Counted from the stretch's first letter, positions 13,874 through 24,927 are shown. The stretch is 64,000 nucleotides of DNA from Streptococcus mitis (GCA_001560895.1 CP014326.1:62001-126000); one strand, 5' to 3'. Notes: generated by a model not told the origin, from the sequence alone. Translations and numbers: made by a program.

Positions 13874-16027
13874 ATGAAATTTGGGAAACGTCACTATCGT
13901 CCGCAAGTGGATCAGATGGACTGCGGTGTAGCTTCATTAGCTATGGTCTTTGGCTACTATGGTAGTTACTATTCTTTAGCTCACTTGCGAGAATTGGCTA
14001 AGACGACCATGGATGGGACGACGGCTTTGGGCTTGGTCAAGGTGGCAGAGGAGATTGGTTTTGAGACGCGAGCGATTAAGGCGGATATGACGCTCTTTGA
14101 CTTGCCAGATTTGACCTTTCCTTTTGTTACTCATGTACTTAAGGAAGGGAAATTGCTCCACTACTATGTGGTGACTGGGCAGGATAAGGATAGCATTCAT
14201 ATTGCCGATCCAGATCCTGGAGTGAAATTGACCAAACTGCCACGTGAGCGTTTTGCGGAAGAATGGACAGGAGTGACTCTTTTTATGGCACCTAGTCCAG
14301 ACTACAAGCCTCATAAGGATCAAAAGAATGGTCTGCTCTCTTTTATCCCTATATTAGTAAAGCAGCGTGGCTTGATTGCTAATATCGTTTTGGCAACACT
14401 CTTGGTCACCTTGATTAACATTGTGGGTTCTTATTATCTGCAGTCTATCATTGATACCTATGTGCCAGATCAGATGCGTTCGACGTTGGGGATTATTTCT
14501 ATTGGGCTGGTCATCGTTTATATTCTCCAGCAGGTCTTGTCTTACGCTCAGGAGTATCTCTTACTTGTTTTGGGGCAACGCTTGTCGATTGATGTGATTT
14601 TGTCCTATATCAAGCATGTTTTTCACTTGCCCATGTCCTTCTTTGCGACACGCAGAACAGGGGAAATCGTGTCTCGTTTCACGGATGCTAACAGTATCAT
14701 CGATGCGCTGGCTTCGACCATTCTTTCGATTTTCCTAGATGTGTCAACGGTTGTCATTATTTCCCTTGTTTTATTTTCACAAAATACCAATCTCTTTTTC
14801 ATGACTTTATTGGCATTTCCCATCTATACAGTGATTATCTTTGCCTTTATGAAGCCGTTTGAAAAGATGAATCGGGATACCATGGAAGCCAATGCGGTTC
14901 TGTCTTCTTCTATCATTGAGGACATCAATGGTATTGAGACTATCAAGTCTTTGACCAGTGAAAGTCAGCGTTACCAAAAGATTGACAAGGAATTTGTGGA
15001 TTATCTGAAAAAATCCTTTACCTATAGTCGGGCAGAGAGTCAGCAAAAGGCTCTGAAAAAAGTTGCCCATCTCTTGCTCAATGTCGGCATTCTCTGGATG
15101 GGGGCTGTTCTGGTCATGGATGGCAAGATGAGTTTGGGGCAGTTGATTACCTATAATACCTTGCTGGTTTACTTTACCAATCCTTTGGAAAACATCATCA
15201 ACCTGCAAACTAAGCTTCAGACAGCGCAGGTTGCCAATAATCGTCTAAATGAAGTGTATCTGGTAGCTTCTGAGTTTGAGGAGAAGAAAACAGTTGAGGA
15301 TTTGAGCTTGATGAAGGGAGATATGGACTTCAAGCAGGTTTCCTACAAGTATGGCTATGGTCGAGATGTCTTGTCGGATATCAATTTGACCATTCCCCAA
15401 GGTTCTAAGGTGGCTTTTGTGGGGATTTCGGGGTCAGGCAAGACGACCTTGGCCAAGATGATGGTTAATTTTTATGATCCAAGTCAGGGAGAGATTAGTC
15501 TGGGTGGTGTCAATCTTAATCAGATTGATAAAAAAGCCTTGCGCCAGTATATCAACTATCTACCTCAACAGCCCTATGTCTTTAACGGAACGATTTTGGA
15601 GAATCTTCTTTTGGGAGCCAAGGAGGGGACGACCCAGGAGGATATCTTACGGGCGGTCGAATTGGCAGAGATTCGGGAGGATATTGAGCGCATGCCACTG
15701 AATTACCAGACAGAATTGACTTCGGATGGGGCAGGAATCTCAGGTGGTCAACGTCAGAGAATCGCTCTGGCGCGTGCTCTCTTGACAGATGCGCCAGTCT
15801 TGATTTTGGATGAGGCGACCAGCAGTTTGGATATTTTGACAGAGAAGCGGATCGTAGATAATCTCATGGCTTTAGACAAGACCTTGATTTTCATCGCCCA
15901 CCGTTTGACTATTGCTGAGCGGACAGAGAAGGTTGTTGTCTTGGATCAGGGCAAAATTGTTGAAGAAGGAAAGCATGCTGATTTGCTTGAACAGGGTGGA
16001 TTTTACGCCCATTTGGTGAATAGCTAG
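13874..16027 (+). CDS. comA: Competence-stimulating peptide ABC transporter ComA
   Basis: The 717-residue protein has three domains. The N-terminal C39 peptidase domain has its catalytic Cys in QMDCGVASLAM near residue 17 and His in LLHYYVV near 96. A six-helix transmembrane domain spans about 160-440. The ATPase domain has Walker A GISGSGKTTLAKM near 520, signature ISGGQRQRIALARAL and Walker B LILDEATSS. With ComB it cleaves and exports the CSP precursor and can process other GG-leader peptides, including bacteriocins such as those encoded just upstream. The ATG at 13868 lies too close to the AAGGAG site, so 13874 is used. Confidence 0.97.
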   Translation: MKFGKRHYRPQVDQMDCGVASLAMVFGYYGSYYSLAHLRELAKTTMDGTTALGLVKVAEEIGFETRAIKADMTLFDLPDLTFPFVTHVLKEGKLLHYYVVTGQDKDSIHIADPDPGVKLTKLPRERFAEEWTGVTLFMAPSPDYKPHKDQKNGLLSFIPILVKQRGLIANIVLATLLVTLINIVGSYYLQSIIDTYVPDQMRSTLGIISIGLVIVYILQQVLSYAQEYLLLVLGQRLSIDVILSYIKHVFHLPMSFFATRRTGEIVSRFTDANSIIDALASTILSIFLDVSTVVIISLVLFSQNTNLFFMTLLAFPIYTVIIFAFMKPFEKMNRDTMEANAVLSSSIIEDINGIETIKSLTSESQRYQKIDKEFVDYLKKSFTYSRAESQQKALKKVAHLLLNVGILWMGAVLVMDGKMSLGQLITYNTLLVYFTNPLENIINLQTKLQTAQVANNRLNEVYLVASEFEEKKTVEDLSLMKGDMDFKQVSYKYGYGRDVLSDINLTIPQGSKVAFVGISGSGKTTLAKMMVNFYDPSQGEISLGGVNLNQIDKKALRQYINYLPQQPYVFNGTILENLLLGAKEGTTQEDILRAVELAEIREDIERMPLNYQTELTSDGAGISGGQRQRIALARALLTDAPVLILDEATSSLDILTEKRIVDNLMALDKTLIFIAHRLTIAERTEKVVVLDQGKIVEEGKHADLLEQGGFYAHLVNS

Positions 16028-16039
16028 AAAGAGGAGAGG

Positions 16040-17389
16040 ATGAAACCAGAATTTTTAGAAAGTGCGGAGTTTTATAATCGTCGTTACCATAATTTTTCCA
16101 GTCGGGTGATTGTCCCCATGTCCCTTCTGCTCGTGTTTTTGCTTGGTTTTGCAACATTTGCAGAGAAGGAGATGAGTTTGTCCACTAGAGCGACTGTTGA
16201 GCCTAGTCGAATCCTTGCAAGTATCCAGTCTACTAGCAACAATCGTATTCTTGTTAATCATTTGGAAGAAAATAAGCTGGTTAAAAAGGGAGATCTTCTG
16301 GTTCAATATCAGGAAGGGGCAGAGGGTGTTCAAGTAGAGTCCTATGCCAGTCAGTTGGACATGCTCAAGGATCAAAAAAAGCAATTGGAGTATTTGCAAA
16401 AGAGTCTGCAAGAAGGGGAGAACCACTTTCCAGAGGAGGATAAATTTGGTTACCAAGCCACCTTTCGCGACTACATCAGCCAAGCGGGCAGTCTTAGGGC
16501 TAGTACATCGCAACAAAACGAAACCATCGCGTCTCAGAATGCAGCAGCTAGTCAAACCCAAGCCGAAATCGGTAACCTCATCAGCCAAACAGAGGCTAAA
16601 ATTCGCGATTACCAGACAGCTAAGTCAGCTATTGAAACAGGTGCTTCCTTGGGCAATCAGAATCTAGCCTACTCTCTCTACCAGTCCTACAAGTCTCAGG
16701 GTGAGGAAAAGCCCCAAGCTAAATCCCAGGCAGTTGCGCAGGTTGAAGCGCAGCTTTCTCAGTTAGAATCTAGTCTTGCTACTTACCGTGTCCAGTATGC
16801 AGGTTCAGGTACCCAGCAAGCCTATGCGTCTGGTTTAAGCAGTCAATTGGAATCCCTCAAATCACAACACTTGGCTAAGGTTGGTCAGGAACTGACCCTT
16901 CTAGATCAGAAAATTTTGGAGGCAGAGTCAGGTAAGAAGGTACAGGGAAGTCTTCTAGACAAGGGGAAAATTACGGCTAGTGAGGATGGGGTGCTTCACA
17001 TTAATCCTGAGACCAGTGATTCTAGCATGGTAGCAGAAGGTGCCCTACTAGCCCAAGTCTATCCGTCCTTGGAAAAAGAAGGGAAAGCCAAACTTACAGC
17101 TTATCTAAGTTCAAAGGATGTAGCAAGGATCAAGGTCGGTGATTCTGTTCGCTATACTACGACTCATGATGCCAAGAATCAAGTTTTCCTGGATTCTACG
17201 ATTACAAGTATTGATGCGACAGCTACTAAGACTGAGAAAGGGAATTTCTTTAAAATCGAGGCTGAGACCGATCTGACTGCTGAGCAGGCAGAAAAACTTC
17301 GGTACGGGATGGAAGGTCGCCTACAGATGATTACAGGCAAGAAAAGTTATCTACGTTATTATTTGGATCAATTTTTGAACAAAGAGTAA
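16040..17389 (+). CDS. comB: Competence transport accessory protein ComB
   Basis: The 449-residue membrane-fusion (HlyD-type) protein has one N-terminal membrane helix (about 20-42), a long glutamine/alanine-rich coiled-coil region (about 95-300) and a lipoyl/beta-barrel portion ending in a short basic tail. It starts 12 bases after comA and works with ComA in CSP export. Length equals that of the pneumococcal protein. Confidence 0.96.
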   Translation: MKPEFLESAEFYNRRYHNFSSRVIVPMSLLLVFLLGFATFAEKEMSLSTRATVEPSRILASIQSTSNNRILVNHLEENKLVKKGDLLVQYQEGAEGVQVESYASQLDMLKDQKKQLEYLQKSLQEGENHFPEEDKFGYQATFRDYISQAGSLRASTSQQNETIASQNAAASQTQAEIGNLISQTEAKIRDYQTAKSAIETGASLGNQNLAYSLYQSYKSQGEEKPQAKSQAVAQVEAQLSQLESSLATYRVQYAGSGTQQAYASGLSSQLESLKSQHLAKVGQELTLLDQKILEAESGKKVQGSLLDKGKITASEDGVLHINPETSDSSMVAEGALLAQVYPSLEKEGKAKLTAYLSSKDVARIKVGDSVRYTTTHDAKNQVFLDSTITSIDATATKTEKGNFFKIEAETDLTAEQAEKLRYGMEGRLQMITGKKSYLRYYLDQFLNKE

Positions 17390-17407
17390 TGTTCGTGTTT
17401 TTAGAGT

Positions 17408-17515
17408 TATACTCAATGAAAATCAAAGAGCAAACTAGAAAACTAGCCGCAGGTTGTACTTGAGTACGGCAAGGCGACGTTGACGCGGTTTGAATTTGAT
17501 TTTCGAAGAGTATTA
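17408..17515 (+). repeat. BOX element (boxA-boxC form without boxB)
   Basis: It begins TATACTCAATGAAAATCAAA and ends TTTTCGAAGAGTATTA, the known termini of boxA and boxC in pneumococcus. The boxB units (GAACTGACGAAGTCAG type) are missing, and the boxA and boxC parts join near 17455. Termini are complementary, so the transcript can fold. Confidence 0.9.
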
Positions 17516-17585
17516 AATGATTTTAAAACTGTGAGAAAGATGCTTCTTGCAGTTTTTTCTTTACGTTTTTTGAGATGCTTATTCT

Positions 17586-17632
17586 ATTTATTCGGTTAAA
17601 TTCTTGTAATTTTAGTTTTTTTGTGGTAGAAT
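17586..17632 (+). promoter_or_regulatory. purC promoter with PurBox-like site
   Basis: TTGTAA (17604-17609), a 17-base spacer and TAGAAT (17627-17632) with the extended TGG element form the promoter. Just upstream, 17586-17601 reads on the minus strand as a PurBox-like CCGAAT flanked by A/T. This would be a site for the streptococcal PurR regulator; the second box of the usual pair is not obvious. Confidence 0.55.
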
Positions 17633-17664
17633 GTGCTCAAGTAATACGAAAGGCGAACTTTAAA

Positions 17665-18372
17665 ATGTCAAAACAATTGATCTATTCGGGAAAAGCTAAA
17701 GATATCTATACAACTGAGGATGAAAATCTTATTATTTCAACTTACAAGGACCAGGCGACTGCTTTCAATGGTGTTAAGAAGGAGCAGATTGCGGGTAAGG
17801 GAGTGTTGAATAATCAGATTTCATCTTTTATTTTTGAGAAATTAAATGCGGCTGGTGTAGCGACTCACTTTGTGGAGAAACTTTCAGATACGGAACAACT
17901 CAATAAAAAGGTTGAGATTATTCCTTTGGAAGTCGTGCTTCGCAACTATACAGCGGGTTCCTTTTCAAAACGTTTTGGTGTAGATGAAGGTATTGCATTA
18001 GAGACTCCGATTGTTGAGTTTTATTATAAAAACGATGATTTAGATGATCCATTTATCAATGATGAGCATGTGAAATTCCTACAGATTGCGGATGAACAGC
18101 AAATCGCCTACTTGAAGGAAGAAACCCGTCGTATCAATGAACTTTTGAAGGTCTGGTTTGCTGAGATTGACCTCAAGTTGATTGACTTTAAGCTAGAGTT
18201 CGGTTTTGATAAGGATGGTAAGATTATCTTGGCAGACGAATTTTCACCAGATAATTGCCGTTTGTGGGATGCGGATGGCAACCACATGGATAAGGATGTT
18301 TTCCGTAGGGGATTGGGAGAACTAACAGACGTTTACGAGATTGTTTGGGAAAAGTTGCAGGAATTGAAATAA
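17665..18372 (+). CDS. purC: Phosphoribosylaminoimidazole-succinocarboxamide synthase
   Basis: The 235-residue SAICAR synthase has the YSGKAKDIY start, the [12 protein letters not shown] signature and [11 protein letters not shown]...[15 protein letters not shown] near the end. It joins CAIR and aspartate, step 8 of IMP synthesis. It opens the purine operon. The in-frame start at 17575 lies upstream of the promoter and is rejected; ATG 17665 follows an AAAGG site. Confidence 0.96.
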   Translation: MSKQLIYSGKAKDIYTTEDENLIISTYKDQATAFNGVKKEQIAGKGVLNNQISSFIFEKLNAAGVATHFVEKLSDTEQLNKKVEIIPLEVVLRNYTAGSFSKRFGVDEGIALETPIVEFYYKNDDLDDPFINDEHVKFLQIADEQQIAYLKEETRRINELLKVWFAEIDLKLIDFKLEFGFDKDGKIILADEFSPDNCRLWDADGNHMDKDVFRRGLGELTDVYEIVWEKLQELK

Positions 18373-18428
18373 CAACCTCAAAGTCGTTTGGAAACATTGC
18401 AAGAGCTAAAATAGAGGAATAAGAACGA

Positions 18429-21400
18429 ATGAATAAACGTATTTTTGTTGAGAAAAAGGCTGATTTTCAGATTAAATCAGAAAGTTTGGTGAGAGAACTT
18501 CAGTATAATTTGAGTTTGTCTACCTTGAAAAATATTCGCATTGTGCAGGTTTATGATGTCTTTGATTTGGCAGATGACCTATTTGCGCGAGCAGAAAAAC
18601 ATATTTTCTCTGAGCAGGTGACAGACCATGTCTTGGATGAAGCGGCTGTGCAGGCGGATCTTGCTAACTATGCTTTCTTTGCTATTGAAAGCTTGCCAGG
18701 GCAGTTTGACCAGCGTGCGGCTTCTTCGCAAGAAGCCTTGCTTTTGCTGGGAAGTTCTAGTGATGTAACGGTCAATACAGCCCAACTTTACTTGGTCAAT
18801 AAAGATATTGACGCGACGGAGTTAGAAGCAGTCAAGAACTACTTGCTCAATCCGGTTGATTCTCGTTTCAAGGACATCACGACAGGGATTGCCAAGCAGG
18901 AATTTTCAGAGTCAGACAAGACCATTCCAAAATTAACTTTCTTTGAAAGCTATACGGCAGAAGACTTTGCCCGTTACAAGGCTGAGCAAGGGATGGCAAT
19001 GGAAGTGGATGATTTGCTCTTTATCCAAGATTACTTTAAGTCAATAGGGCGCGTGCCGACGGAAACAGAGCTCAAGGTTTTGGATACTTACTGGTCTGAC
19101 CACTGCCGTCACACGACTTTCGAGACAGAGTTGAAACACATCGACTTTTCAGCTTCCAAATTCCAAAAACAATTACAGGCGACTTATGACAAGTATATTG
19201 CCATGCGTGAGGAACTAGGTCGGTCTGAAAAGCCACAAACCCTGATGGATATGGCGACTATTTTTGGTCGTTATGAGCGTGCTAATGGTCGTTTGGACGA
19301 TATGGAAGTGTCAGACGAAATCAATGCTTGCTCAGTAGAAATCGAAGTGGATGTTGATGGTGTGAAAGAGCCATGGCTCCTAATGTTCAAGAATGAAACT
19401 CACAACCACCCAACGGAAATTGAGCCATTTGGTGGAGCGGCTACTTGTATAGGTGGTGCTATTCGTGACCCATTGTCAGGTCGCTCATATGTTTATCAAG
19501 CTATGCGTATCTCAGGTGCTGGAGATATTACCGCACCGATTTCGGAAACGCGTGCTGGGAAACTGCCACAACAGGTCATTTCTAAGACAGCGGCTCATGG
19601 TTATTCTTCGTATGGGAACCAGATTGGTCTGGCGACGACCTACGTTCGTGAATACTTCCACCCAGGTTTTGTAGCTAAACGTATGGAGCTAGGTGCAGTT
19701 GTTGGTGCGGCTCCCAAGGGCAATGTTGTCCGTGAAAAACCGGAAGCTGGTGATGTGATTATCTTGCTCGGTGGTAAGACTGGACGTGACGGTGTCGGTG
19801 GTGCGACAGGTTCTTCTAAAGTTCAAACGGTTGAGTCTGTGGAAACAGCTGGTGCTGAGGTTCAAAAAGGAAATGCCATCGAAGAACGCAAGATTCAACG
19901 ACTTTTCCGTAATGGCGATGTCACTCGTCTCATCAAGAAGTCCAATGACTTTGGAGCAGGCGGTGTCTGTGTAGCCATCGGTGAATTGGCAGACGGTCTA
20001 GAAATCGACCTTAACAAGGTGCCTCTTAAATATCAAGGCTTGAATGGTACAGAAATTGCTATCTCTGAATCACAAGAACGGATGGCGGTTGTGGTGAGTC
20101 CTGAAGACGTAGATGCCTTTGTTGCAGAATGTAATAAAGAAAATATTGACGCGGTTGTGGTTGCGAAAGTGACTGAGAAACCAAATCTAGTCATGCACTG
20201 GAATGGTGAAACGATTGTCGACTTGGAACGTCGTTTCCTTGATACAAACGGTGTGCGCGTAGTCGTTGATGCCAAGGTTGTGGACAAGGATGTCAAACTT
20301 CCAGAAGAACGCACAACAAGCGCTGACACACTTGAAGCTGATACCCTTGCGGTTCTGTCTGATCTCAACCATGCGAGTCAAAAAGGCTTGCAGACCATCT
20401 TTGATAGCTCAGTTGGTCGTTCAACAGTCAATCACCCACTCGGTGGTCGTTACCAAATCACACCAACGGAAGCTTCTGTACAGAAATTGCCAGTCCAACA
20501 TGGTGTAACGCATACGGCTTCAGTTATGGCGCAAGGATTCAACCCTTACGTAGCAGAATGGTCTCCATACCATGGTGCTGCTTATGCGGTTATCGAAGCA
20601 AGCGCTCGTTTGGTTGCTGCTGGTGCAAACTGGTCTAAGGCTCGTTTCTCTTATCAAGAGTATTTCGAGCGCATGGATAAACAAGCAGAGCGTTTCGGTC
20701 AGCCAGTAGCCGCCCTTCTAGGCTCTATCGAAGCACAAATCCAACTTGGTTTGCCATCAATCGGTGGTAAGGACTCCATGTCTGGTACCTTTGAAGAATT
20801 GACCGTACCGCCAACCTTGGTAGCCTTTGGGGTGACGACGGCAGATAGCCGTAAGGTCCTCTCTCCAGAGTTCAAAACTGCTGGTGAAAACATTTACTAC
20901 ATCCCAGGTCAAGCTCTTGCTGCAGAGATTGATTTTGACTTGATTAAGTCTAACTTTGCTCAATTTGAAGCTATACAAGCTGAACACAAAGTAACATCTG
21001 CATCAGCTGTCAAATATGGTGGTGTGGTTGAAAGTTTGGCTCTTGCTACTTTTGGGAACCATATTGGTGTAGAGGTGATCTTGTCTGAACTTGAAAGTTC
21101 TTTGACAGCTCAATTAGGCGGATTTGTCTTCACATCTCCTGAAGAAATCGCCGGAGTGGAGAAGATTGGACAAACAAGCGCAGGCTTTACACTCGTTGTC
21201 AACGGTGTGAAGCTAGATGGACACAAACTTGACAGTGCTTTCCAAGGGAAACTGGAAGAAGTTTACCCTACTGAATTTGCCCAAGCCAAAGAATTGGTTG
21301 AAGTACCAGCTGTGGCATCAGATGTTGTGATTAAAGCCAAAGAAAAAGTTGAAAAACCTGTGGTCTATATCCCAGTCTTCCCAGGAACCAACTCAGAATA

Positions 21401-22154
21401 TGACTCAGCTAAGGCCTTTGAGAAAGAAGGTGCAGAGGTTAACTTGGTGCCATTCGTGACCTTGAATGAAGAAGCCATTGTCAAGTCAGTTGAAACCATG
21501 GTTGACAATATCGACAAGGCCGACATTCTCTTCTTTGCAGGTGGCTTCTCAGCTGCGGACGAGCCAGATGGATCAGCTAAGTTTATTGTCAATATCCTTC
21601 TTAATGAAAAAGTGCGTGCAGCCATTGATAGCTTTATCGCTCGTGGTGGCTTGATTATCGGTATCTGTAATGGATTCCAGGCCTTGGTCAAATCAGGTCT
21701 TCTTCCATACGGAAACTTCGAGGATGCCAGCAGTACTAGCCCAACCCTCTTCTACAATGATGCCAACCAACACGTGGCCAAGATGGTGGAAACCCGTATT
21801 GCCAATACCAACTCGCCGTGGTTGACTGGGGTGCAAGTGGGCGATATCCACGCTATTCCTGTTTCGCACGGTGAAGGGAAGTTTGTCGTGACGGCTGAGG
21901 AATTTGCAGAGCTCCGTGACAATGGCCAAATTTTCAGCCAATATGTTGACTTTGACGGCAAACCAAGTATGGACTCTAAGTACAATCCGAATGGTTCTAT
22001 CCATGCCATTGAAGGAATTACCAGCAAGAACGGTCAAATCATCGGTAAGATGGGACACTCAGAACGTTATGAAGACGGTCTTTTCCAAAATATCCCAGGA
22101 AATAAAGATCAACACCTCTTCGCATCGGCGGTTAAATACTTTACTGGAAAATAG
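18429..22154 (+). CDS. purL: Phosphoribosylformylglycinamidine synthase (large, single-chain form)
   Basis: The 1241-residue enzyme is the fused type: N-terminal PurS-like region, two AIRS-type halves with SDHCRHTTFETEL and HNHPTEIEPFGGAATCIGG, and a C-terminal class I glutaminase domain with the nucleophile Cys in ICNGFQALV near 1080. It makes FGAM from FGAR, glutamine and ATP. Many Firmicutes use separate PurS, PurQ and PurL chains, so the fused form is typical of streptococci. It lies 56 bases after purC in the same operon. Confidence 0.96.
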   Translation: MNKRIFVEKKADFQIKSESLVRELQYNLSLSTLKNIRIVQVYDVFDLADDLFARAEKHIFSEQVTDHVLDEAAVQADLANYAFFAIESLPGQFDQRAASSQEALLLLGSSSDVTVNTAQLYLVNKDIDATELEAVKNYLLNPVDSRFKDITTGIAKQEFSESDKTIPKLTFFESYTAEDFARYKAEQGMAMEVDDLLFIQDYFKSIGRVPTETELKVLDTYWSDHCRHTTFETELKHIDFSASKFQKQLQATYDKYIAMREELGRSEKPQTLMDMATIFGRYERANGRLDDMEVSDEINACSVEIEVDVDGVKEPWLLMFKNETHNHPTEIEPFGGAATCIGGAIRDPLSGRSYVYQAMRISGAGDITAPISETRAGKLPQQVISKTAAHGYSSYGNQIGLATTYVREYFHPGFVAKRMELGAVVGAAPKGNVVREKPEAGDVIILLGGKTGRDGVGGATGSSKVQTVESVETAGAEVQKGNAIEERKIQRLFRNGDVTRLIKKSNDFGAGGVCVAIGELADGLEIDLNKVPLKYQGLNGTEIAISESQERMAVVVSPEDVDAFVAECNKENIDAVVVAKVTEKPNLVMHWNGETIVDLERRFLDTNGVRVVVDAKVVDKDVKLPEERTTSADTLEADTLAVLSDLNHASQKGLQTIFDSSVGRSTVNHPLGGRYQITPTEASVQKLPVQHGVTHTASVMAQGFNPYVAEWSPYHGAAYAVIEASARLVAAGANWSKARFSYQEYFERMDKQAERFGQPVAALLGSIEAQIQLGLPSIGGKDSMSGTFEELTVPPTLVAFGVTTADSRKVLSPEFKTAGENIYYIPGQALAAEIDFDLIKSNFAQFEAIQAEHKVTSASAVKYGGVVESLALATFGNHIGVEVILSELESSLTAQLGGFVFTSPEEIAGVEKIGQTSAGFTLVVNGVKLDGHKLDSAFQGKLEEVYPTEFAQAKELVEVPAVASDVVIKAKEKVEKPVVYIPVFPGTNSEYDSAKAFEKEGAEVNLVPFVTLNEEAIVKSVETMVDNIDKADILFFAGGFSAADEPDGSAKFIVNILLNEKVRAAIDSFIARGGLIIGICNGFQALVKSGLLPYGNFEDASSTSPTLFYNDANQHVAKMVETRIANTNSPWLTGVQVGDIHAIPVSHGEGKFVVTAEEFAELRDNGQIFSQYVDFDGKPSMDSKYNPNGSIHAIEGITSKNGQIIGKMGHSERYEDGLFQNIPGNKDQHLFASAVKYFTGK

Positions 22155-22246
22155 GACTTACAGATTTTCTAATAGATAGTATCAGTAATGTAAAAGTCAT
22201 GTAGATTTATCTCTTGATGATTGCAAATGAAAATTAGGTATAAAAA

Positions 22247-23689
22247 ATGACATACGAAGTAAAATCTCTTAATGAAGAATGTGGTGTTTTCGGTATCTGG
22301 GGACATCCAGATGCTGCTAAATTGACCTATTTTGGTCTCCATAGTCTTCAGCACCGTGGTCAGGAGGGGGCAGGAATCCTATCCAATGACCAAGGAAAAC
22401 TAAAGCGCCATCGTGACATGGGACTTTTATCAGAAGTCTTCAGAAATCCTGCTAACTTAGATAAATTGACAGGAACTGGTGCAATTGGGCACGTGCGTTA
22501 TGCGACTGCTGGCGAAGCTTTTGTAGATAACATCCAGCCCTTCCTCTTCCGTTTTCATGATATGCAGTTTGGTTTGGCTCATAATGGAAATCTGACCAAT
22601 GCAGCCTCTCTCAAGAAAGAACTGGAACAAAGAGGAGCGATTTTCAGCGCGACTTCTGATTCAGAAATCTTGGCTCACCTCATTCGTCGTAGTCACAATC
22701 CTAGTCTGATGGGCAAAATCAAGGAGGCACTCAGCCTTGTCAAAGGTGGCTTTGCTTATATCTTGCTGTTTGAGGACAAGTTGATTGCGGCTCTTGATCC
22801 AAATGGTTTCCGTCCGCTTTCTATCGGGAAAATGGCTAATGGAGCGGTGGTTGTTTCCTCTGAAACTTGCGCTTTTGAAGTCATTGGTGCCGAGTGGATT
22901 CGTGATTTGAAGCCAGGTGAGATTGTGATCATTGATGACAAGGGCATCCAGTATGATAGCTATACAGATGATACTCAGTTAGCAATCTGTTCTATGGAGT
23001 ATATCTATTTTGCCCGCCCTGATTCTAATATCCACGGTGTCAATGTCCATACGGCACGTAAGAGAATGGGGGCTCAACTAGCGCGTGAATTCAAGCATGA
23101 AGCAGATATTGTGGTCGGTGTCCCCAATTCCTCCCTCAGCGCAGCCATGGGTTTTGCGGAAGAATCTGGTTTGCCAAATGAAATGGGCCTTATCAAGAAC
23201 CAATACACCCAACGTACCTTTATCCAGCCGACTCAAGAATTGCGAGAGCAAGGGGTGCGTATGAAACTCTCTGCTGTTTCTGGTGTTGTCAAAGACAAGC
23301 GTGTGGTTATGATTGATGACTCTATTGTACGTGGAACAACCTCTCGTCGTATTGTTCAGCTCTTGAAAGAAGCGGGTGCGACTGAGGTTCACGTTGCCAT
23401 TGGTAGTCCAGCGCTAGCTTATCCATGTTTCTATGGGATTGATATCCAGACTCGTCAGGAACTGATTGCAGCCAATCATACGGTTGAAGAAACGCGCCAA
23501 ATCATTGGAGCTGACAGCTTGACTTACCTTTCTGTTGAAGGTTTGATTGATTCGATTGGGATTGAAACAGATGCGCCAAATGGTGGTCTATGTGTCGCTT
23601 ACTTTGACGGTGACTACCCAACACCTCTCTATGACTACGAAGAGGACTATCGTAGAAGTTTGGAAGAAAAGACTAGTTTTTACAAGTGA
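22247..23689 (+). CDS. purF: Amidophosphoribosyltransferase
   Basis: The 480-residue protein has an 11-residue propeptide before the catalytic Cys12 (NEECGVFGIWG), an Ntn glutaminase domain with HVRYATAG, and a PRTase domain with VVMIDDSIVRGTTSRRI. Propeptide and scattered C-terminal cysteines resemble the Fe-S cluster type of Bacillus PurF. It catalyses the first committed step, PRPP to phosphoribosylamine. It follows purL by 92 bases. Confidence 0.96.
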   Translation: MTYEVKSLNEECGVFGIWGHPDAAKLTYFGLHSLQHRGQEGAGILSNDQGKLKRHRDMGLLSEVFRNPANLDKLTGTGAIGHVRYATAGEAFVDNIQPFLFRFHDMQFGLAHNGNLTNAASLKKELEQRGAIFSATSDSEILAHLIRRSHNPSLMGKIKEALSLVKGGFAYILLFEDKLIAALDPNGFRPLSIGKMANGAVVVSSETCAFEVIGAEWIRDLKPGEIVIIDDKGIQYDSYTDDTQLAICSMEYIYFARPDSNIHGVNVHTARKRMGAQLAREFKHEADIVVGVPNSSLSAAMGFAEESGLPNEMGLIKNQYTQRTFIQPTQELREQGVRMKLSAVSGVVKDKRVVMIDDSIVRGTTSRRIVQLLKEAGATEVHVAIGSPALAYPCFYGIDIQTRQELIAANHTVEETRQIIGADSLTYLSVEGLIDSIGIETDAPNGGLCVAYFDGDYPTPLYDYEEDYRRSLEEKTSFYK

Positions 23690-23904
23690 GTTACTGAGAT
23701 TCTCCATAAAAGAAAAGGAATAAAGAAATGACAAATAAGAATGCTTATGCCTCATGTCTCACTACTGACTAAAAGCTAAAGTATTTGTCAGTAGACGCTT
23801 TCCCCTATGGGATCAAAGCTAGAGCCCTGACTAGTATTGTTAGATAAAATAATTGTTTATCTAAAAATACGTCGCAATCTTCTCAAAGAAAAGGAAATAT
23901 AAAA
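23690..23904 (+). other. Structured purF-purM spacer with a duplicated purM start
   Basis: At 23710-23751 the spacer carries a copy of the purM ribosome site and first eight codons (ATG at 23728, encoding MTNKNAYA). It then diverges and stops after SCLTTD at 23770. The true purM start with the same sequence lies 177 bases later. The stretch between folds well: a hairpin GCTT-TCCC-CTAT-GGGA-TCA-AAGC at 23797-23819, and a perfect 9-bp stem TTAGATAAA/TTTATCTAA at 23840-23864. It could be a small mobile insertion with target duplication or a leader peptide with attenuator-like RNA. Confidence 0.7.
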
Positions 23905-24927
23905 ATGACAAATAAGAATGCGTACGCCCAGTCGGGCGTGGATGTTGAAGCGGGTTATGAAGTTGTTGAACGAATCAAAAAGCACGTGGCTCGTACGGAG
24001 CGTGCAGGTGTCATGGGAGCTCTTGGTGGTTTTGGTGGTATGTTTGACCTTTCAAAAACAGGTGTCAAAGAACCTGTCTTGATTTCAGGGACTGATGGTA
24101 TCGGAACCAAGCTCATGTTGGCTATCAAGTATGACAAGCACGATACCATCGGTCAGGACTGTGTGGCCATGTGTGTCAATGATATCATCGCTGCAGGTGC
24201 CGAGCCCCTCTATTTCCTTGACTACGTCGCAACTGGCAAGAATGAACCAGCTAAACTAGAACAAGTAGTCGCTGGTGTTGCAGAAGGCTGTGTGCAGGCT
24301 GGTGCTGCCCTCATTGGTGGGGAAACGGCTGAAATGCCTGGCATGTACGGCGAAGATGACTATGACTTGGCTGGTTTTGCGGTCGGTGTGGCTGAAAAAT
24401 CTCAAATCATTGACGGTTCAAAGGTGGCAGAAGGCGATGTTCTTCTCGGACTTGCTTCAAGTGGGATTCACTCAAATGGTTACTCTCTCGTCCGTCGTGT
24501 CTTTGCGGATTACACAGGTGAGGAAATCTTGCCAGAATTGGAAGGCAAGCAACTCAAGGAAGTTCTTCTTGAGCCGACTCGTATCTATGTTAAGGCTGTT
24601 TTGCCACTCATCAAGGAAGGCTTGGTAAATGGTATTGCCCACATCACAGGTGGTGGCTTTATCGAAAATGTTCCTCGTATGTTTGCTGCTGACCTAGCAG
24701 CTGAGATTGAGGAAGACAAGGTTCCAGTTTTACCGATTTTCAAAGCTCTTGAGAAATACGGTGAAATCAAACATAAAGAAATGTTTGAAATCTTCAATAT
24801 GGGTGTGGGACTCATGTTGGCAGTTAGTCCTGAAAATGTAGGTCGTGTCAAGGAATTGTTGGATGAACCAGTCTATGAAATTGGTCGCATCGTCAAGAAA
24901 GAAAACGAAAGTGTCATCATCAAATGA
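23905..24927 (+). CDS. purM: Phosphoribosylformylglycinamidine cyclo-ligase
   Basis: The 340-residue AIR synthetase has the family features [39 protein letters not shown] and [12 protein letters not shown]. It closes the imidazole ring (step 5). It overlaps purN by four bases (ATGA), so the pair is coupled. The start with AAAGGAAA upstream is retained over the earlier duplicate at 23728. Confidence 0.96.
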   Translation: MTNKNAYAQSGVDVEAGYEVVERIKKHVARTERAGVMGALGGFGGMFDLSKTGVKEPVLISGTDGIGTKLMLAIKYDKHDTIGQDCVAMCVNDIIAAGAEPLYFLDYVATGKNEPAKLEQVVAGVAEGCVQAGAALIGGETAEMPGMYGEDDYDLAGFAVGVAEKSQIIDGSKVAEGDVLLGLASSGIHSNGYSLVRRVFADYTGEEILPELEGKQLKEVLLEPTRIYVKAVLPLIKEGLVNGIAHITGGGFIENVPRMFAADLAAEIEEDKVPVLPIFKALEKYGEIKHKEMFEIFNMGVGLMLAVSPENVGRVKELLDEPVYEIGRIVKKENESVIIK

